From: Acidobacteriota bacterium
GTDB taxonomy: Bacteria; Acidobacteriota; Holophagae; Acanthopleuribacterales; Acanthopleuribacteraceae
Reading direction: 5' to 3'
Assembly: GCA_020637335.1 (NCBI GenBank)
Contig: JACJWC010000004.1
Location: forward strand, 124,001 to 188,000
Length of the DNA stretch: 64,000 nucleotides
Below the pieces are notes generated by a model. It searched no databases and had not been told where the DNA came from. It saw nothing but the letters and a program-made list of their open reading frames with translations. Below, piece by piece: positions 27,203-35,186 of this stretch (positions are counted from its first letter, which is position 1; every line of letters begins with the position of its first letter). The position numbers and the translations under genes are program-made.

Positions 27203-28510
27203 ATGAGCGCTAATCGCTTAAAACAAGAACGCCTCGAACAGCAGATGAAGGACAAAAAACCGCTCTACACACCCGCTGAGGCGGTGTACGAAGCGAACCG
27301 CTGTCTGTATTGCTACGATGCGCCCTGCATCAAGGCCTGTCCCACCGGAATCGATATTCCCCGCTTCATCAAGAAAATTGCCACAGATAACATTCCGGGC
27401 AGCGCTAAAACGATTTTTTCTGCCAATATGCTTGGCTACTCCTGCGCTCGGGTCTGCCCTGTCGAGGTCCTGTGTGTCGGTGCTTGCGTTTACAACGATT
27501 TAAACCACCAACCGATTGAAATTGGTCGGCTGCAACGCTACGCCACCGAAAAGGCGTTGGGTCAAGAAAAAGAATCGGGCAAAAAACTGTTCACACCTCA
27601 GCCCAAAACCGACAAAAAGGTTGCACTGGTTGGGGCGGGCCCCGCCTCCCTGGCCTGTGCCGCCTACCTCGCCCTCTCCGGTGTGCAATGTGACCTCTAC
27701 GAGAAAAATGAGCTTCCCGGAGGGTTAAACACGACGGGTGTTGCGCCTTACAAGTTGTTCGCACTGGACGCGATGGATGAAGTGAACTGGATTCTGCAAC
27801 ATGGCATCAACCTGAAAACAAGGATGGCCCTTGGCGAAAACATAACCTTAGATGCGCTGTGTGATTCTTATGATGCAGTCTTTTTGGGCTTGGGGTTGGG
27901 GGCAGATCGCGCGCTTTTAGATCATCCCGCTGTCTGGGGGGCAACCGATTTAATCGCCAAGATCAAAAACGATCCCGATTTTCAGCTGCCCCATACGGAT
28001 TCCGCCGTGGTCATCGGTGGCGGAAATACGGCCCTGGATATCGCCCGCGAACTCGCCTATCTGGGGGTTAAAGACGTTTTAATGGTATACCGCAAAGGCA
28101 TTCAGGACATGAGCGGCTATCGCCATGAACGCGAAGCGGCCATGAAACAAGGCGTTCGATTCATGGAATTCGGATTGCCCAAATCACTCACCACGGAAAA
28201 CGGCCTAATCACGGGTCTGACCTTGACCTTCTCCAACGGCTTACCCGATTTCGAAATTTCCACCCCGTTCGTGATCGAAGCCGTAGGGCAGGAGAAACAC
28301 GGTCAGAATTGGGGCCTGAAAACGGAAAAAGATGGGACCCTGAGTGTGGATCCCCGAACTTTTGAAACCAGTCGATCCGGTGTTTTTGCCGGCGGCGATT
28401 GCGTCAATGGCGGCAAAGAAGTGGTCAATGCTGCAGCAGAAGGACGGGATGCAGCATTTGCCATGCTGAAGCGCTGGAACATCCCATCCCAGTTCCTGAA
28501 GGAGGTTTAA
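27203..28510 (+). CDS. preT: NAD-dependent dihydropyrimidine dehydrogenase, FAD subunit PreT
   Basis: 435 residues. The N-terminal Cys-rich domain (CLYCYDAPCIKACPTGID and CARVCPVEVLCVGAC) binds Fe-S clusters as in GltD and DPD domain I. It is followed by FAD (VALVGAGPASLACA) and NAD (VVIGGGNTALDIARE) binding domains, ending in AGGDCVNGGKEVVNA. With PreA it forms an NAD(H)-dependent enzyme that interconverts uracil and dihydrouracil. The stop is followed after one base by preA's GTG. FeS-dependent electron flow runs from NADH through PreT flavin to PreA. Confidence 0.93.
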   Translation: MSANRLKQERLEQQMKDKKPLYTPAEAVYEANRCLYCYDAPCIKACPTGIDIPRFIKKIATDNIPGSAKTIFSANMLGYSCARVCPVEVLCVGACVYNDLNHQPIEIGRLQRYATEKALGQEKESGKKLFTPQPKTDKKVALVGAGPASLACAAYLALSGVQCDLYEKNELPGGLNTTGVAPYKLFALDAMDEVNWILQHGINLKTRMALGENITLDALCDSYDAVFLGLGLGADRALLDHPAVWGATDLIAKIKNDPDFQLPHTDSAVVIGGGNTALDIARELAYLGVKDVLMVYRKGIQDMSGYRHEREAAMKQGVRFMEFGLPKSLTTENGLITGLTLTFSNGLPDFEISTPFVIEAVGQEKHGQNWGLKTEKDGTLSVDPRTFETSRSGVFAGGDCVNGGKEVVNAAAEGRDAAFAMLKRWNIPSQFLKEV

Positions 28511-28511
28511 G

Positions 28512-29843
28512 GTGGCCGATCTTTCCATCAATATGTGTGGGATCAAAAGTCCCAACCCGTTCTGGCTGGCCTCAGCCCCGCCAACCAACGGCGGTGAACA
28601 AGTCATGCGCGCCTTTGATGCCGGCTGGGGCGGCGTGGTCTGGAAAACGCTGGGTACACCGATCACCAACGTCTCTTCGCGATTTGGCGCCATCGATGTC
28701 GGCACGACCAAGGCGGTTGGATTTAACAACATCGAACTGATTACCGACCGTCCATTGGAAACCAATTTCAAGGAAATCGAAGCAGTTAAGAAACGTTACC
28801 CCAACCACGCACTGATCGTATCCCTGATGGTCGAATCCGAACAGGAATGGAAGGATATCATCGCCCGTTCTGAAGATGCCGGAGCCGATGGACTCGAGCT
28901 CAATTTCGGCTGTCCGCACGGCATGTGCGAACGCGGCATGGGCAGCTCCGTCGGTCAGGAACCCAAGATTTTGCAGCGCATTACCCATTGGGCTAAGACC
29001 TATGCCAAGGTACCTGTTTTGGTCAAATTGACGCCCAATATCACCGACATCATCCCACCCGGCTTGGCCGCCGTTGAAGGCGGTGCCGATGGTCTGTCCC
29101 TGATCAACACCATCAAATCCATCATTGGCGTGGATCTGGATAATCTGCATCTCAAACCAACCGTTGGCGATGCGAGCAGCCATGGCGGTTATTGCGGACC
29201 GGCGGTTAAACCAATTGCCATGCATATGGTTGCCGCGTTAGCCCGCGACAAGCGCATCACGATTCCCATCTCCGGGATCGGTGGAATCGCCAATTGGCGC
29301 GATGCAGCTGAATTCATTGCCTTGGGTTCACAAAGTGTTCAAGTTTGCACGGCCGTTATGCATTATGGCTACCGCATTGTCGAAGACATGATCGAAGGCT
29401 TGAGCAATTACCTGGATGAACAGGGCATGGCTTCCGTCAATCAGCTGGTCGGCAAGGCCATTCCTGGCTTCCGCGAATGGGGTGATCTGGATTTGAATTA
29501 CCAACGCGTTGCGCGCATCAATGCCGATAGTTGCATCGGCTGCCAGCTCTGCTACGTCGCTTGCCTGGACGGCGCGCACCAATGCATTCATACCCAAAAA
29601 GGCCCCTGTCAAGCCTGGCATGGTGAACCGGATCACGGTGTGAACCCGCGCTTACAAGCCTCACCTAAAGTCCAACACGAACCAAAAAACGGCAAGTCCC
29701 AAGTGCCTTATGTCGATGAAGCGGAATGTATCGGCTGTAATCTGTGCCAAATTGTGTGCCCGGTACCCGAATGCATCAGTATGGTCGAAGTCCCACACAA
29801 CAAAGGCCACGAAAGCTGGAACCAAAGGGTAGCCAAGGGTTAA
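28512..29843 (+). CDS. preA: NAD-dependent dihydropyrimidine dehydrogenase, FMN subunit PreA
   Basis: 443 residues, GTG start with GGAGG eight bases upstream inside the end of preT. A dihydroorotate dehydrogenase-like FMN barrel (KSPNPFWLASAPPT, ELNFGCPHGM, ISGIGGI) contains the catalytic-loop Cys in NFGCPHGMCERG. The C-terminus carries two 4Fe-4S ferredoxin motifs, CIGCQLCYVAC and CIGCNLCQIVCPVPEC. It reduces uracil/thymine, the first step of the reductive route encoded by the cluster. Last recognised enzyme of the operon. Confidence 0.95.
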   Translation: MADLSINMCGIKSPNPFWLASAPPTNGGEQVMRAFDAGWGGVVWKTLGTPITNVSSRFGAIDVGTTKAVGFNNIELITDRPLETNFKEIEAVKKRYPNHALIVSLMVESEQEWKDIIARSEDAGADGLELNFGCPHGMCERGMGSSVGQEPKILQRITHWAKTYAKVPVLVKLTPNITDIIPPGLAAVEGGADGLSLINTIKSIIGVDLDNLHLKPTVGDASSHGGYCGPAVKPIAMHMVAALARDKRITIPISGIGGIANWRDAAEFIALGSQSVQVCTAVMHYGYRIVEDMIEGLSNYLDEQGMASVNQLVGKAIPGFREWGDLDLNYQRVARINADSCIGCQLCYVACLDGAHQCIHTQKGPCQAWHGEPDHGVNPRLQASPKVQHEPKNGKSQVPYVDEAECIGCNLCQIVCPVPECISMVEVPHNKGHESWNQRVAKG

Positions 29844-29852
29844 CATCCCGAA

Positions 29853-30245
29853 ATGGACAATGCAATCAAGGAAGGCTATTGTAATTTCGCCCGTGTTGGC
29901 GATGGGCGCAGCCAATTTGCCAGAATTCGAATTCACCTAAGCACAATGCGAATGATGGACCCAGGTAATCATAGCCAAGTGCCTATGGAGTGGCAGGATG
30001 CTGCAGGAATGGGTGCTGTCAAAGCACTGGAATTGCTTGGAAAACCGCAATGGCATAATAAAATTGTGGAGCTCATGGGAACAGATGCTGACACATCACC
30101 TGATACGGTTTGGTGCGCAGCAGTTCTGGCCATCCTGGATGCCTTCGCCTTGAAAGACGACCACGTCACATTTTCAAAAGCAGAACAGTGTTGGTTGATC
30201 CATTGGCAAGGCAAAACCATTTCCTTTAGAAACAGAATCAAATGA
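29853..30245 (+). CDS. Hypothetical protein, unrecognised
   Basis: 130 residues. No family is recognised. The ATG is 9 bases after the preA stop, without a good Shine-Dalgarno sequence. The C-terminal half looks globular (DTVWCAAVLAILDAFALKD, CWLIHWQGK). There are no membrane segments or signal. It could be a small last gene of the pyrimidine cluster, or a chance frame before the repeat-bounded cassette that begins right after its stop. Codon pattern does not settle this. Confidence 0.4.
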   Translation: MDNAIKEGYCNFARVGDGRSQFARIRIHLSTMRMMDPGNHSQVPMEWQDAAGMGAVKALELLGKPQWHNKIVELMGTDADTSPDTVWCAAVLAILDAFALKDDHVTFSKAEQCWLIHWQGKTISFRNRIK

Positions 30246-30307
30246 AAATGAACCAAGAAAATAACGCAACGTAACTCCTGGTTTTACAATCTTTTAGGTT
30301 CTTTATG

Positions 30308-30375
30308 GTCCTTAATGACATTAAAGACGTTATTGACCCTATGGACCCTAAAGACCTTTTTCCAGAAACCTAAGC
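30308..30375 (+). repeat. Direct repeat A of tandem 9-bp units (left flank of toxin cassette)
   Basis: 68 bases matching the copy at 31435-31502 at 63 positions. It is built of degenerate 9-bp units of the type GACCTTAAA (for example GACATTAAA, GACGTTATT, GACCCTAAA). Weaker similarity between the two copies extends ~55 bases upstream. Confidence 0.8.
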
Positions 30376-30486
30376 AGCTAACCAAAAAAGCCTTCATGGC
30401 CTTGAAGTTTTGTGTGAGCTGAAAAAAACCAAATTTGCGCCATCGTGGCTCTGCCTGAGGCGCTAAAATGGCAATGGGAGGTCACA

Positions 30487-30720
30487 GTGGCATTGGGTCT
30501 TGAAGACTTTTCAGTCGAATTGTTTTGGGATGTGGATCGCCAATCCGTCCATCTGCCGGAACACCAGCGTTGGTTGGTGGAAAGAGTCATGGAATATGGT
30601 CGCTGGCCCGATTGGCTGTTGCTCAAGGAACGGGTTTCGAAACAGGAATTAATGGATCTGCTACCCACCCTGCGGATCTCCCAAAAATCGCGCAGTTTCC
30701 TTGAGTTGTATTGCGCATGA
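30487..30720 (+). CDS. Putative antitoxin, DUF6922-like
   Basis: 77 residues. The GTG at 30487 is chosen because GGGAGG ends six bases upstream; a GTG at 30445 is open but unsupported. The protein has the LFWDVDRQ...LPEHQRWLVERVMEYGRWPDW pattern seen in short DUF6922-type proteins that lie next to AbiEii nucleotidyltransferases. The last four bases overlap the toxin's ATG (ATGA). By position it is the antitoxin of the pair, but this is inference from context. It is not the classical AbiEi winged-helix antitoxin. Confidence 0.65.
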   Translation: MALGLEDFSVELFWDVDRQSVHLPEHQRWLVERVMEYGRWPDWLLLKERVSKQELMDLLPTLRISQKSRSFLELYCA

Positions 30721-31343
30721 GCGCCAATAACGCGATTCCCGCAAAACTTTGGGATCTGATTCAGAATTTATCGGGCCTGGAAGGGCTTAACCCATTTGTT
30801 TTAGGAGGCGGAACGGCGATTGCTTTGCACCTCCCCTATCGAATTTCCTTTGATGCCGATTTTTTTTCAACCAACCCATTCGAATCCGGAAAGGTCCTCC
30901 AAAATCTGCAAACGTCCTTTCCCGATATTCAATTGGTGAACAAAACGGAAGGGAGTCTGTGTTGCCTCATCAATGGCCATAAAGTCGAGTTTTTCCATCA
31001 TCCTTACCCTTTATTGAGCGAAGTGGTAGGTTTTGATTCAGTCAACGCATTTTCTCTGCAAGACTTGGCGGCTATGAAAATCAACGCGGTTACCAATCGC
31101 GGCTCCAAAAAAGATTTTTCAGACCTGTGGAACCTGCATATTTCCGGGTTCTCGATTGAATCCGCCTTAGACGCCTTTGAAAAAAAATACCATTCGGGTG
31201 CCCGTTTTTTGGCCATACGCAGTCTGACCTGGTTTGAGGATGCAGAACAGGAACCCGACCCAAATTACCTCAACGACTGGGATTGGTTCCATGTCCGCAG
31301 CAGCATTACCCACTATCTAAAGCATTCGACTCTAAACGGCTAA
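30717..31343 (+). CDS. AbiEii/AbiGii-type nucleotidyltransferase toxin
   Basis: 208 residues from ATG 30717, which overlaps the upstream gene by four bases; a TTG at 30711 is less likely. The nucleotidyltransferase core is GGGTAIALHLPYRISFDADFF (about 25-45), with the GG and DxD metal-binding signature, and a later AMKINAVTNRGSKKDFSDL motif typical of AbiEii. Such toxins add nucleotides to tRNA or other targets and stop growth; some give phage defence. The two genes are flanked by direct repeats, suggesting they moved as a unit. Confidence 0.82.
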   Translation: MSANNAIPAKLWDLIQNLSGLEGLNPFVLGGGTAIALHLPYRISFDADFFSTNPFESGKVLQNLQTSFPDIQLVNKTEGSLCCLINGHKVEFFHHPYPLLSEVVGFDSVNAFSLQDLAAMKINAVTNRGSKKDFSDLWNLHISGFSIESALDAFEKKYHSGARFLAIRSLTWFEDAEQEPDPNYLNDWDWFHVRSSITHYLKHSTLNG

Positions 31344-31434
31344 AAATGATTGTGCGGTTCCCAAACTTGCCGAAACCGCGGCGCGAAGACCAGAAAGAAA
31401 CGAAATGCAACCCCTGTCTTTACAAGTCACTAGA

Positions 31435-31502
31435 GTCCTTAATGACCTTAAAGACGTTATTGACCTTAATGACCCTAAAGACCTTTTTCCAGAAAACTAA
31501 GC
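31435..31502 (+). repeat. Direct repeat B of tandem 9-bp units (right flank of toxin cassette)
   Basis: Second copy of the repeat at 30308-30375, in the same orientation, 5 mismatches in 68. It is composed of the same 9-bp steps (GTCCTTAAT GACCTTAAA and similar). It starts 91 bases after the toxin stop and ends 10 bases before the convergent M56-M23 gene stop. Confidence 0.8.
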
Positions 31503-31512
31503 CCCTCCCGGG

Positions 31513-32919
31513 TTACTCCAGGCTCATTTGGGTTAAGGGATCAATCGGCTGACCTTGGACCCGGACCTCGAAATGCACGTGAACCCCAGTCGATTTGCCG
31601 GACAAGCCCATTGTCGCAATGACTTGGCCCTGCTTTACGGTATCTCCCGATTTCACTTTGAGTTCGCCCAAATGGGCAAATAACGTTTGGGTATCAGCAC
31701 CGTGATCCAACTGAATCACAATCCCGTAACCAGGCCAGCGCGGGTCCGAATCCGCTGCAACCAGAACAACCCCATCGGCGGGTGCCAATATGGCAGTTCC
31801 CTTCTTCTGGACCAGATCCACGCCGTTATGCATCATCTCCTTTTTGTAAATCGGGTTTTCCCGCATGCCAAAACCCGAACTCAAGCGCGCATTAGGAACA
31901 GGGTTCAGCAAAGCAACAGCTACCTGCTGAGTCGATGGCGATCCAGCAGGTGATTGTTCGGCGGGTTTAAATCCACACAAGGGGAAAACCAGCAAAACAA
32001 GCACAAGGAAAAATGTAAATCGGTTGGACCGAGAACCCTTGCGGAAATGGGCAATCGCTCGAATCCGTTGGGGAATGGATCCGCCTAAAGCTGCCATTCC
32101 AACGGCTTGGGTCGGGCCTTTGAGGGCGCTGAGCAGGCCAAACCCGTATTGTTTGGCGGACACAGACCCGCTTTCCAGGACCGCTAGGTCACGAGCCAAT
32201 TCGCGTTGATGGCTCAAAAAACGATTTGCGATCCAAACCAGGGGATGAAAAAAATAGAAAAGGCTGACTAAGTGTTGCAGCGATATTTTCAAGTCGTCCC
32301 AGGCTGCCACATGGGCCATTTCATGCGCCAGGACGGATTCAAAACAGGCTTTGTTGCCTAGCACATGGTAGGGCAAATAAACCACAGGCCGAACCAGACC
32401 CATGGTGAAAGGACCAAAATTGGGCTCGTGCCCAACCACCACGTCCACTTTCCGTAAAATCCCAAAATGGGTGGTCCAATGCGTAACTAACGCCTGGAAC
32501 TCGGAATTTTGCAGTGGAAAGGCATTATGAATGGCCATGCGGTATTGGGCCCGGCGCCAAAACCAACGCCCCAATAAAAACAGGACGCCGATTGACCAGG
32601 CCAAAAGCAGAACTTGCCAAATAAAGGACTCAGAGTTTCGAGTCAGCTCAGGGGTTAGGGTTCCAGCAGAGAGCAGGGTTTCGCCGCGGACCTCAACCGG
32701 AAGTGCTTGGTTCAAGGTGGGTTGCAATCGAGCAAACCACTGAGCCGGCAAGCCAATGGCCCATTCGGGCGGAATCAACAGACGCACAAAAACAAGTGAC
32801 CAAAGCCCACATTGCAGATTTGATCTGCTCAACGGTTTCAATCGGGTCAAGAACCATACAAGCGCGAACACGACACAAACTGTGACCGATTCGTAGGCCA
32901 AAAAAGATAGGACTTTCAT
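31513..32919 (-). CDS. BlaR1-like M56 membrane metalloprotease fused to M23 peptidase
   Basis: 468 residues. N-terminal membrane helices at about 3-26, 36-57 and 98-120 are followed by the M56 zinc site His199-Glu200-x-x-His203 (LAHEMAH) with Glu240 in HQRELARD. Helices follow at about 213-235 and 300-317, then a C-terminal M23 LytM domain (about 345-462): His364/Asp368 (HNGVDLV) and His447/His449 (HVHFE), all ligands present. In BlaR1/MecR1 this C-terminal place holds the beta-lactam sensor. The likely role is a wall-sensing or wall-cutting protein that inactivates the BlaI repressor encoded just upstream (overlap ATGA). Confidence 0.88.
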   Translation of the reverse strand: MKVLSFLAYESVTVCVVFALVWFLTRLKPLSRSNLQCGLWSLVFVRLLIPPEWAIGLPAQWFARLQPTLNQALPVEVRGETLLSAGTLTPELTRNSESFIWQVLLLAWSIGVLFLLGRWFWRRAQYRMAIHNAFPLQNSEFQALVTHWTTHFGILRKVDVVVGHEPNFGPFTMGLVRPVVYLPYHVLGNKACFESVLAHEMAHVAAWDDLKISLQHLVSLFYFFHPLVWIANRFLSHQRELARDLAVLESGSVSAKQYGFGLLSALKGPTQAVGMAALGGSIPQRIRAIAHFRKGSRSNRFTFFLVLVLLVFPLCGFKPAEQSPAGSPSTQQVAVALLNPVPNARLSSGFGMRENPIYKKEMMHNGVDLVQKKGTAILAPADGVVLVAADSDPRWPGYGIVIQLDHGADTQTLFAHLGELKVKSGDTVKQGQVIATMGLSGKSTGVHVHFEVRVQGQPIDPLTQMSLE

Positions 32920-33293
32920 GGCTCTTCCCCTTCTGCCTGTTCCAGCAAGTCCTTCAAGTCCTCGATCTCTGAATCACTTAAGGCATTGGATTCAGACAGC
33001 ATGGCAACAACCGGCGTGAGATTGGAATCAAAAACTTGTACGGCAAAGTTGCGCACCAGACGCGCCAATCCCGCCACCTTGGACATGGCCGGCTGGTACA
33101 GGAACAAGCCGTGAAAATCGACTTTTTCCAAATGGCCCTTTTTGACCATTCGTTCCAGGACCGTGCGTGTGGTGCTGTACGACCAATCCTGGGCTGGCCC
33201 AATCGAATCGTGGATTTCACGGGCCGAGCGTTTGCCCTTGTCCCACAGCTCTTTCATGATGTTGAGTTCGTTTTCGTTTAAGTCCGGTAACAT
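32916..33293 (-). CDS. BlaI/MecI/CopY-family repressor
   Basis: 125 residues of the penicillinase-repressor family: a winged helix (LNENELNIMKELW ... YSTTRTVLERMVKKGHLEK) and a C-terminal dimerisation helix. GAGAGGG lies four bases before the ATG. It is between an M23 peptidase and an M56-type protein, the normal partner of such repressors, and overlaps the latter by four bases. A TACA-N2-TGTA palindrome, the consensus operator of this family, lies at the head of the operon (34493-34506), so it most likely represses its own operon. Confidence 0.9.
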   Translation of the reverse strand: MLPDLNENELNIMKELWDKGKRSAREIHDSIGPAQDWSYSTTRTVLERMVKKGHLEKVDFHGLFLYQPAMSKVAGLARLVRNFAVQVFDSNLTPVVAMLSESNALSDSEIEDLKDLLEQAEGEEP

Positions 33294-33314
33294 GTTTCCC
33301 TCTCAGCCGCTATT

Positions 33315-34472
33315 TTAGTTGAGTTGACTCGATATGCCATGCCCATCGAGCAAGGCACGTAGGCGATTGGCCTCCGCTTGGAATCCTGAACCCGCAGATT
33401 CTGCTAGGCCCAAGCGGGGCTGGTGTTGACGCGGATCGACCTGTTTGCCGTTTTTCCATAAGCGGTAACACAGGTGAACACCATCTGCTAACCCGGTATC
33501 CCCGACATAACCAATCACTTGACCGCGTTTTACTTTTTGACCCGGTTTCAGGGACGCCAATCGGCACATGTGCAGGTATTGCGTTTCGTAAATCGCATCG
33601 TGGCGGATTTTGACGAAATTGCCGTTAAATTCCGAATAAGTGGCTGCCTCTATTTGACCATCGGCCATGGCGTGGACCGGTGCGCCCTTGGCGGCAGCGT
33701 AATCCGTACCCAAATGCGGTTTGTACCGTTTCTGCACCGGATGAAAGCGGTTTTTGCTGTAAGGCGACGTAATTTGGTAGACGTTGACAGGGGCTGGTAA
33801 AAAGCCACGCAGCAAGGTCTGGCCCTGCTCATCAAAGTAACCGCCACCTTGCGCTATCGAAAAATAAAAAGCCGAAAAAGAATCGCCGGCGACCGTTAGG
33901 CGAGCTGCTAAAACACGACCCGTCCCAACCGGCTCACCATCCAAAATAAGCGACTCGTAAACCAGTTCATACCGGCTTCCGGCCGGTACGCGCCGAAACG
34001 AAACCTGATTGGCAAACAAGGATTCCACGCTTTGCACCATTAATGGCGAAAGACCTTGTCCAGCAAAGGCCTCACTTAAACTGGACCGGATCGCACCGCG
34101 GGCAACCTGTTCCTGAAGTTGCGGTTGACGCTGTATGACCCGCACCCGCAGGTTAGGCCGAATGTCCAAAACCACCCATTCAAAGCTGGAGGTTTCAAAA
34201 ATCCAGCTCAGACTGGTTTCTTCTGCATTGTGAATCACTCGGTACTGCAAGCCCAGCGGCAGACGCCGTAAAGGCAGGTGCTCACCCAAAATTCGGCTCG
34301 CTTCACAGGCTTCCGCTGCGGAAACGCCGTTGCTGGTCAAAAGAAATCCCAACTGGTCACCCGCCCGAATCGTCCCATGCCAGTCGACCAACTCTTCTTG
34401 AAAGACGGGTAACCCTGGATCGACCCGATCTGAAAACCCCACCAAGCAAAATATTCCAAAGCAAATCCACAT
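33315..34472 (-). CDS. Exported M23-family peptidase
   Basis: 385 residues with a short hydrophobic N-terminus (1-13). Residues ~25-215 resemble the LysM/OapA-like region of large M23 peptidases. The peptidase domain has His253-x3-Asp257 (HLGTDYA), His301 (YLHMCRL) and His333, but the last HxH motif reads HLCYR: the second histidine is Cys335. This GVHLCYR variant is known from some M23 subfamilies. It would cut peptidoglycan cross-bridges in the periplasm. It is the first gene of the operon controlled by the TACA-N2-TGTA site; 21 bases separate it from blaI. Confidence 0.85.
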   Translation of the reverse strand: MWICFGIFCLVGFSDRVDPGLPVFQEELVDWHGTIRAGDQLGFLLTSNGVSAAEACEASRILGEHLPLRRLPLGLQYRVIHNAEETSLSWIFETSSFEWVVLDIRPNLRVRVIQRQPQLQEQVARGAIRSSLSEAFAGQGLSPLMVQSVESLFANQVSFRRVPAGSRYELVYESLILDGEPVGTGRVLAARLTVAGDSFSAFYFSIAQGGGYFDEQGQTLLRGFLPAPVNVYQITSPYSKNRFHPVQKRYKPHLGTDYAAAKGAPVHAMADGQIEAATYSEFNGNFVKIRHDAIYETQYLHMCRLASLKPGQKVKRGQVIGYVGDTGLADGVHLCYRLWKNGKQVDPRQHQPRLGLAESAGSGFQAEANRLRALLDGHGISSQLN

Positions 34473-34492
34473 AACGACCTCGTAACGTTTTC

Positions 34493-34506
34493 GCTACATT
34501 TGTAGC
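34493..34506. promoter_or_regulatory. BlaI/CopY-type operator upstream of the M23-blaI-M56 operon
   Basis: GCTACATTTGTAGC is palindromic apart from its two central bases and contains TACA-N2-TGTA, the shared operator core of BlaI, MecI and CopY repressors. It lies 20 bases before the ATG of the M23 gene, where bound repressor would block transcription. On the minus strand TTGCAC and TACAAA, 17 bases apart, would put the -10 box inside it, but those boxes are weak. Confidence 0.65.
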
Positions 34507-34616
34507 TAACTGATTTAAATTGTGCAAGGTTTTTTTTGGGTCAATCAAAAAAAGTTGAATCTGCACTACAGTTCACCGCGTAAGGCGGGCGAAAATGGAT
34601 TTTTCCGGAGCGCAAC

Positions 34617-35186
34617 ATGGAACCCATCCCATCCGGCGATGAACGCTTTCTGCTGCAACGGCATTTAGACGGGGACCCAACCGCCTTTGCCCTGCTGATG
34701 AAGGCCTACCAGAAACCGGTTTATTCCTACCTGATCCAATGCAATCTGCCCGATACCCAGATCGATGATGTGTTCCAGGAAATCTTCATCAAGATCCACC
34801 GCGCAGCCGGCCAATACGATCCCGAACGCCCACTCCAACCCTGGCTTTTCACCATTGTGGCCAACACGGTACGTTCCTATTACCGCCAACAAAAGGTGGA
34901 GGCTCTGGTCTTTGAGCAGGAACCGCAACAGGAACCCGAGGGCGACCAGAAACTAATCGCTGAACAAACCGCCAGCTGGCTAAAAAAAGCCTTAAGCCAC
35001 CTGCCGGAAATCCAACGCGAAGTGCTTTTACTGTGTGGCATCCAGGAGTTGGGCCCAACGGAAACCGCCAAAATCCTCGAATTACCACTCGGCACGGTAA
35101 AAACCCACCTGAGGCGCGCCCGCCTGGCTCTGGCTCAGGCCTTTGCCCGCAGAGAACGGCAAATGGAACGGGAGGTCCAATCATGA
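34617..35186 (+). CDS. ECF-type RNA polymerase sigma factor
   Basis: 189 residues. Region 2 (YLIQCNLPDTQIDDVFQEIFIKI ... LQPWLFTIVANTVRSYYR) and region 4 (LSHLPEIQREVLLLCGIQELGPTETAKILELPLGTVKTHLRRAR) define a sigma-70 of the extracytoplasmic-function type. CCGGAGC precedes the ATG. The stop overlaps the start of the anti-sigma fusion (ATGA), so both are translationally coupled. Divergent from the M23-blaI operon with a shared 144-base gap, suggesting joint control of envelope genes. Confidence 0.92.
   Translation: MEPIPSGDERFLLQRHLDGDPTAFALLMKAYQKPVYSYLIQCNLPDTQIDDVFQEIFIKIHRAAGQYDPERPLQPWLFTIVANTVRSYYRQQKVEALVFEQEPQQEPEGDQKLIAEQTASWLKKALSHLPEIQREVLLLCGIQELGPTETAKILELPLGTVKTHLRRARLALAQAFARRERQMEREVQS

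Noticed and set aside
30300..31510. CRISPR array suggested by the 9-bp periodic repeats
   Set aside because: Units are 9 bases with no unique spacers of 25-40 bases and no cas genes; not CRISPR.
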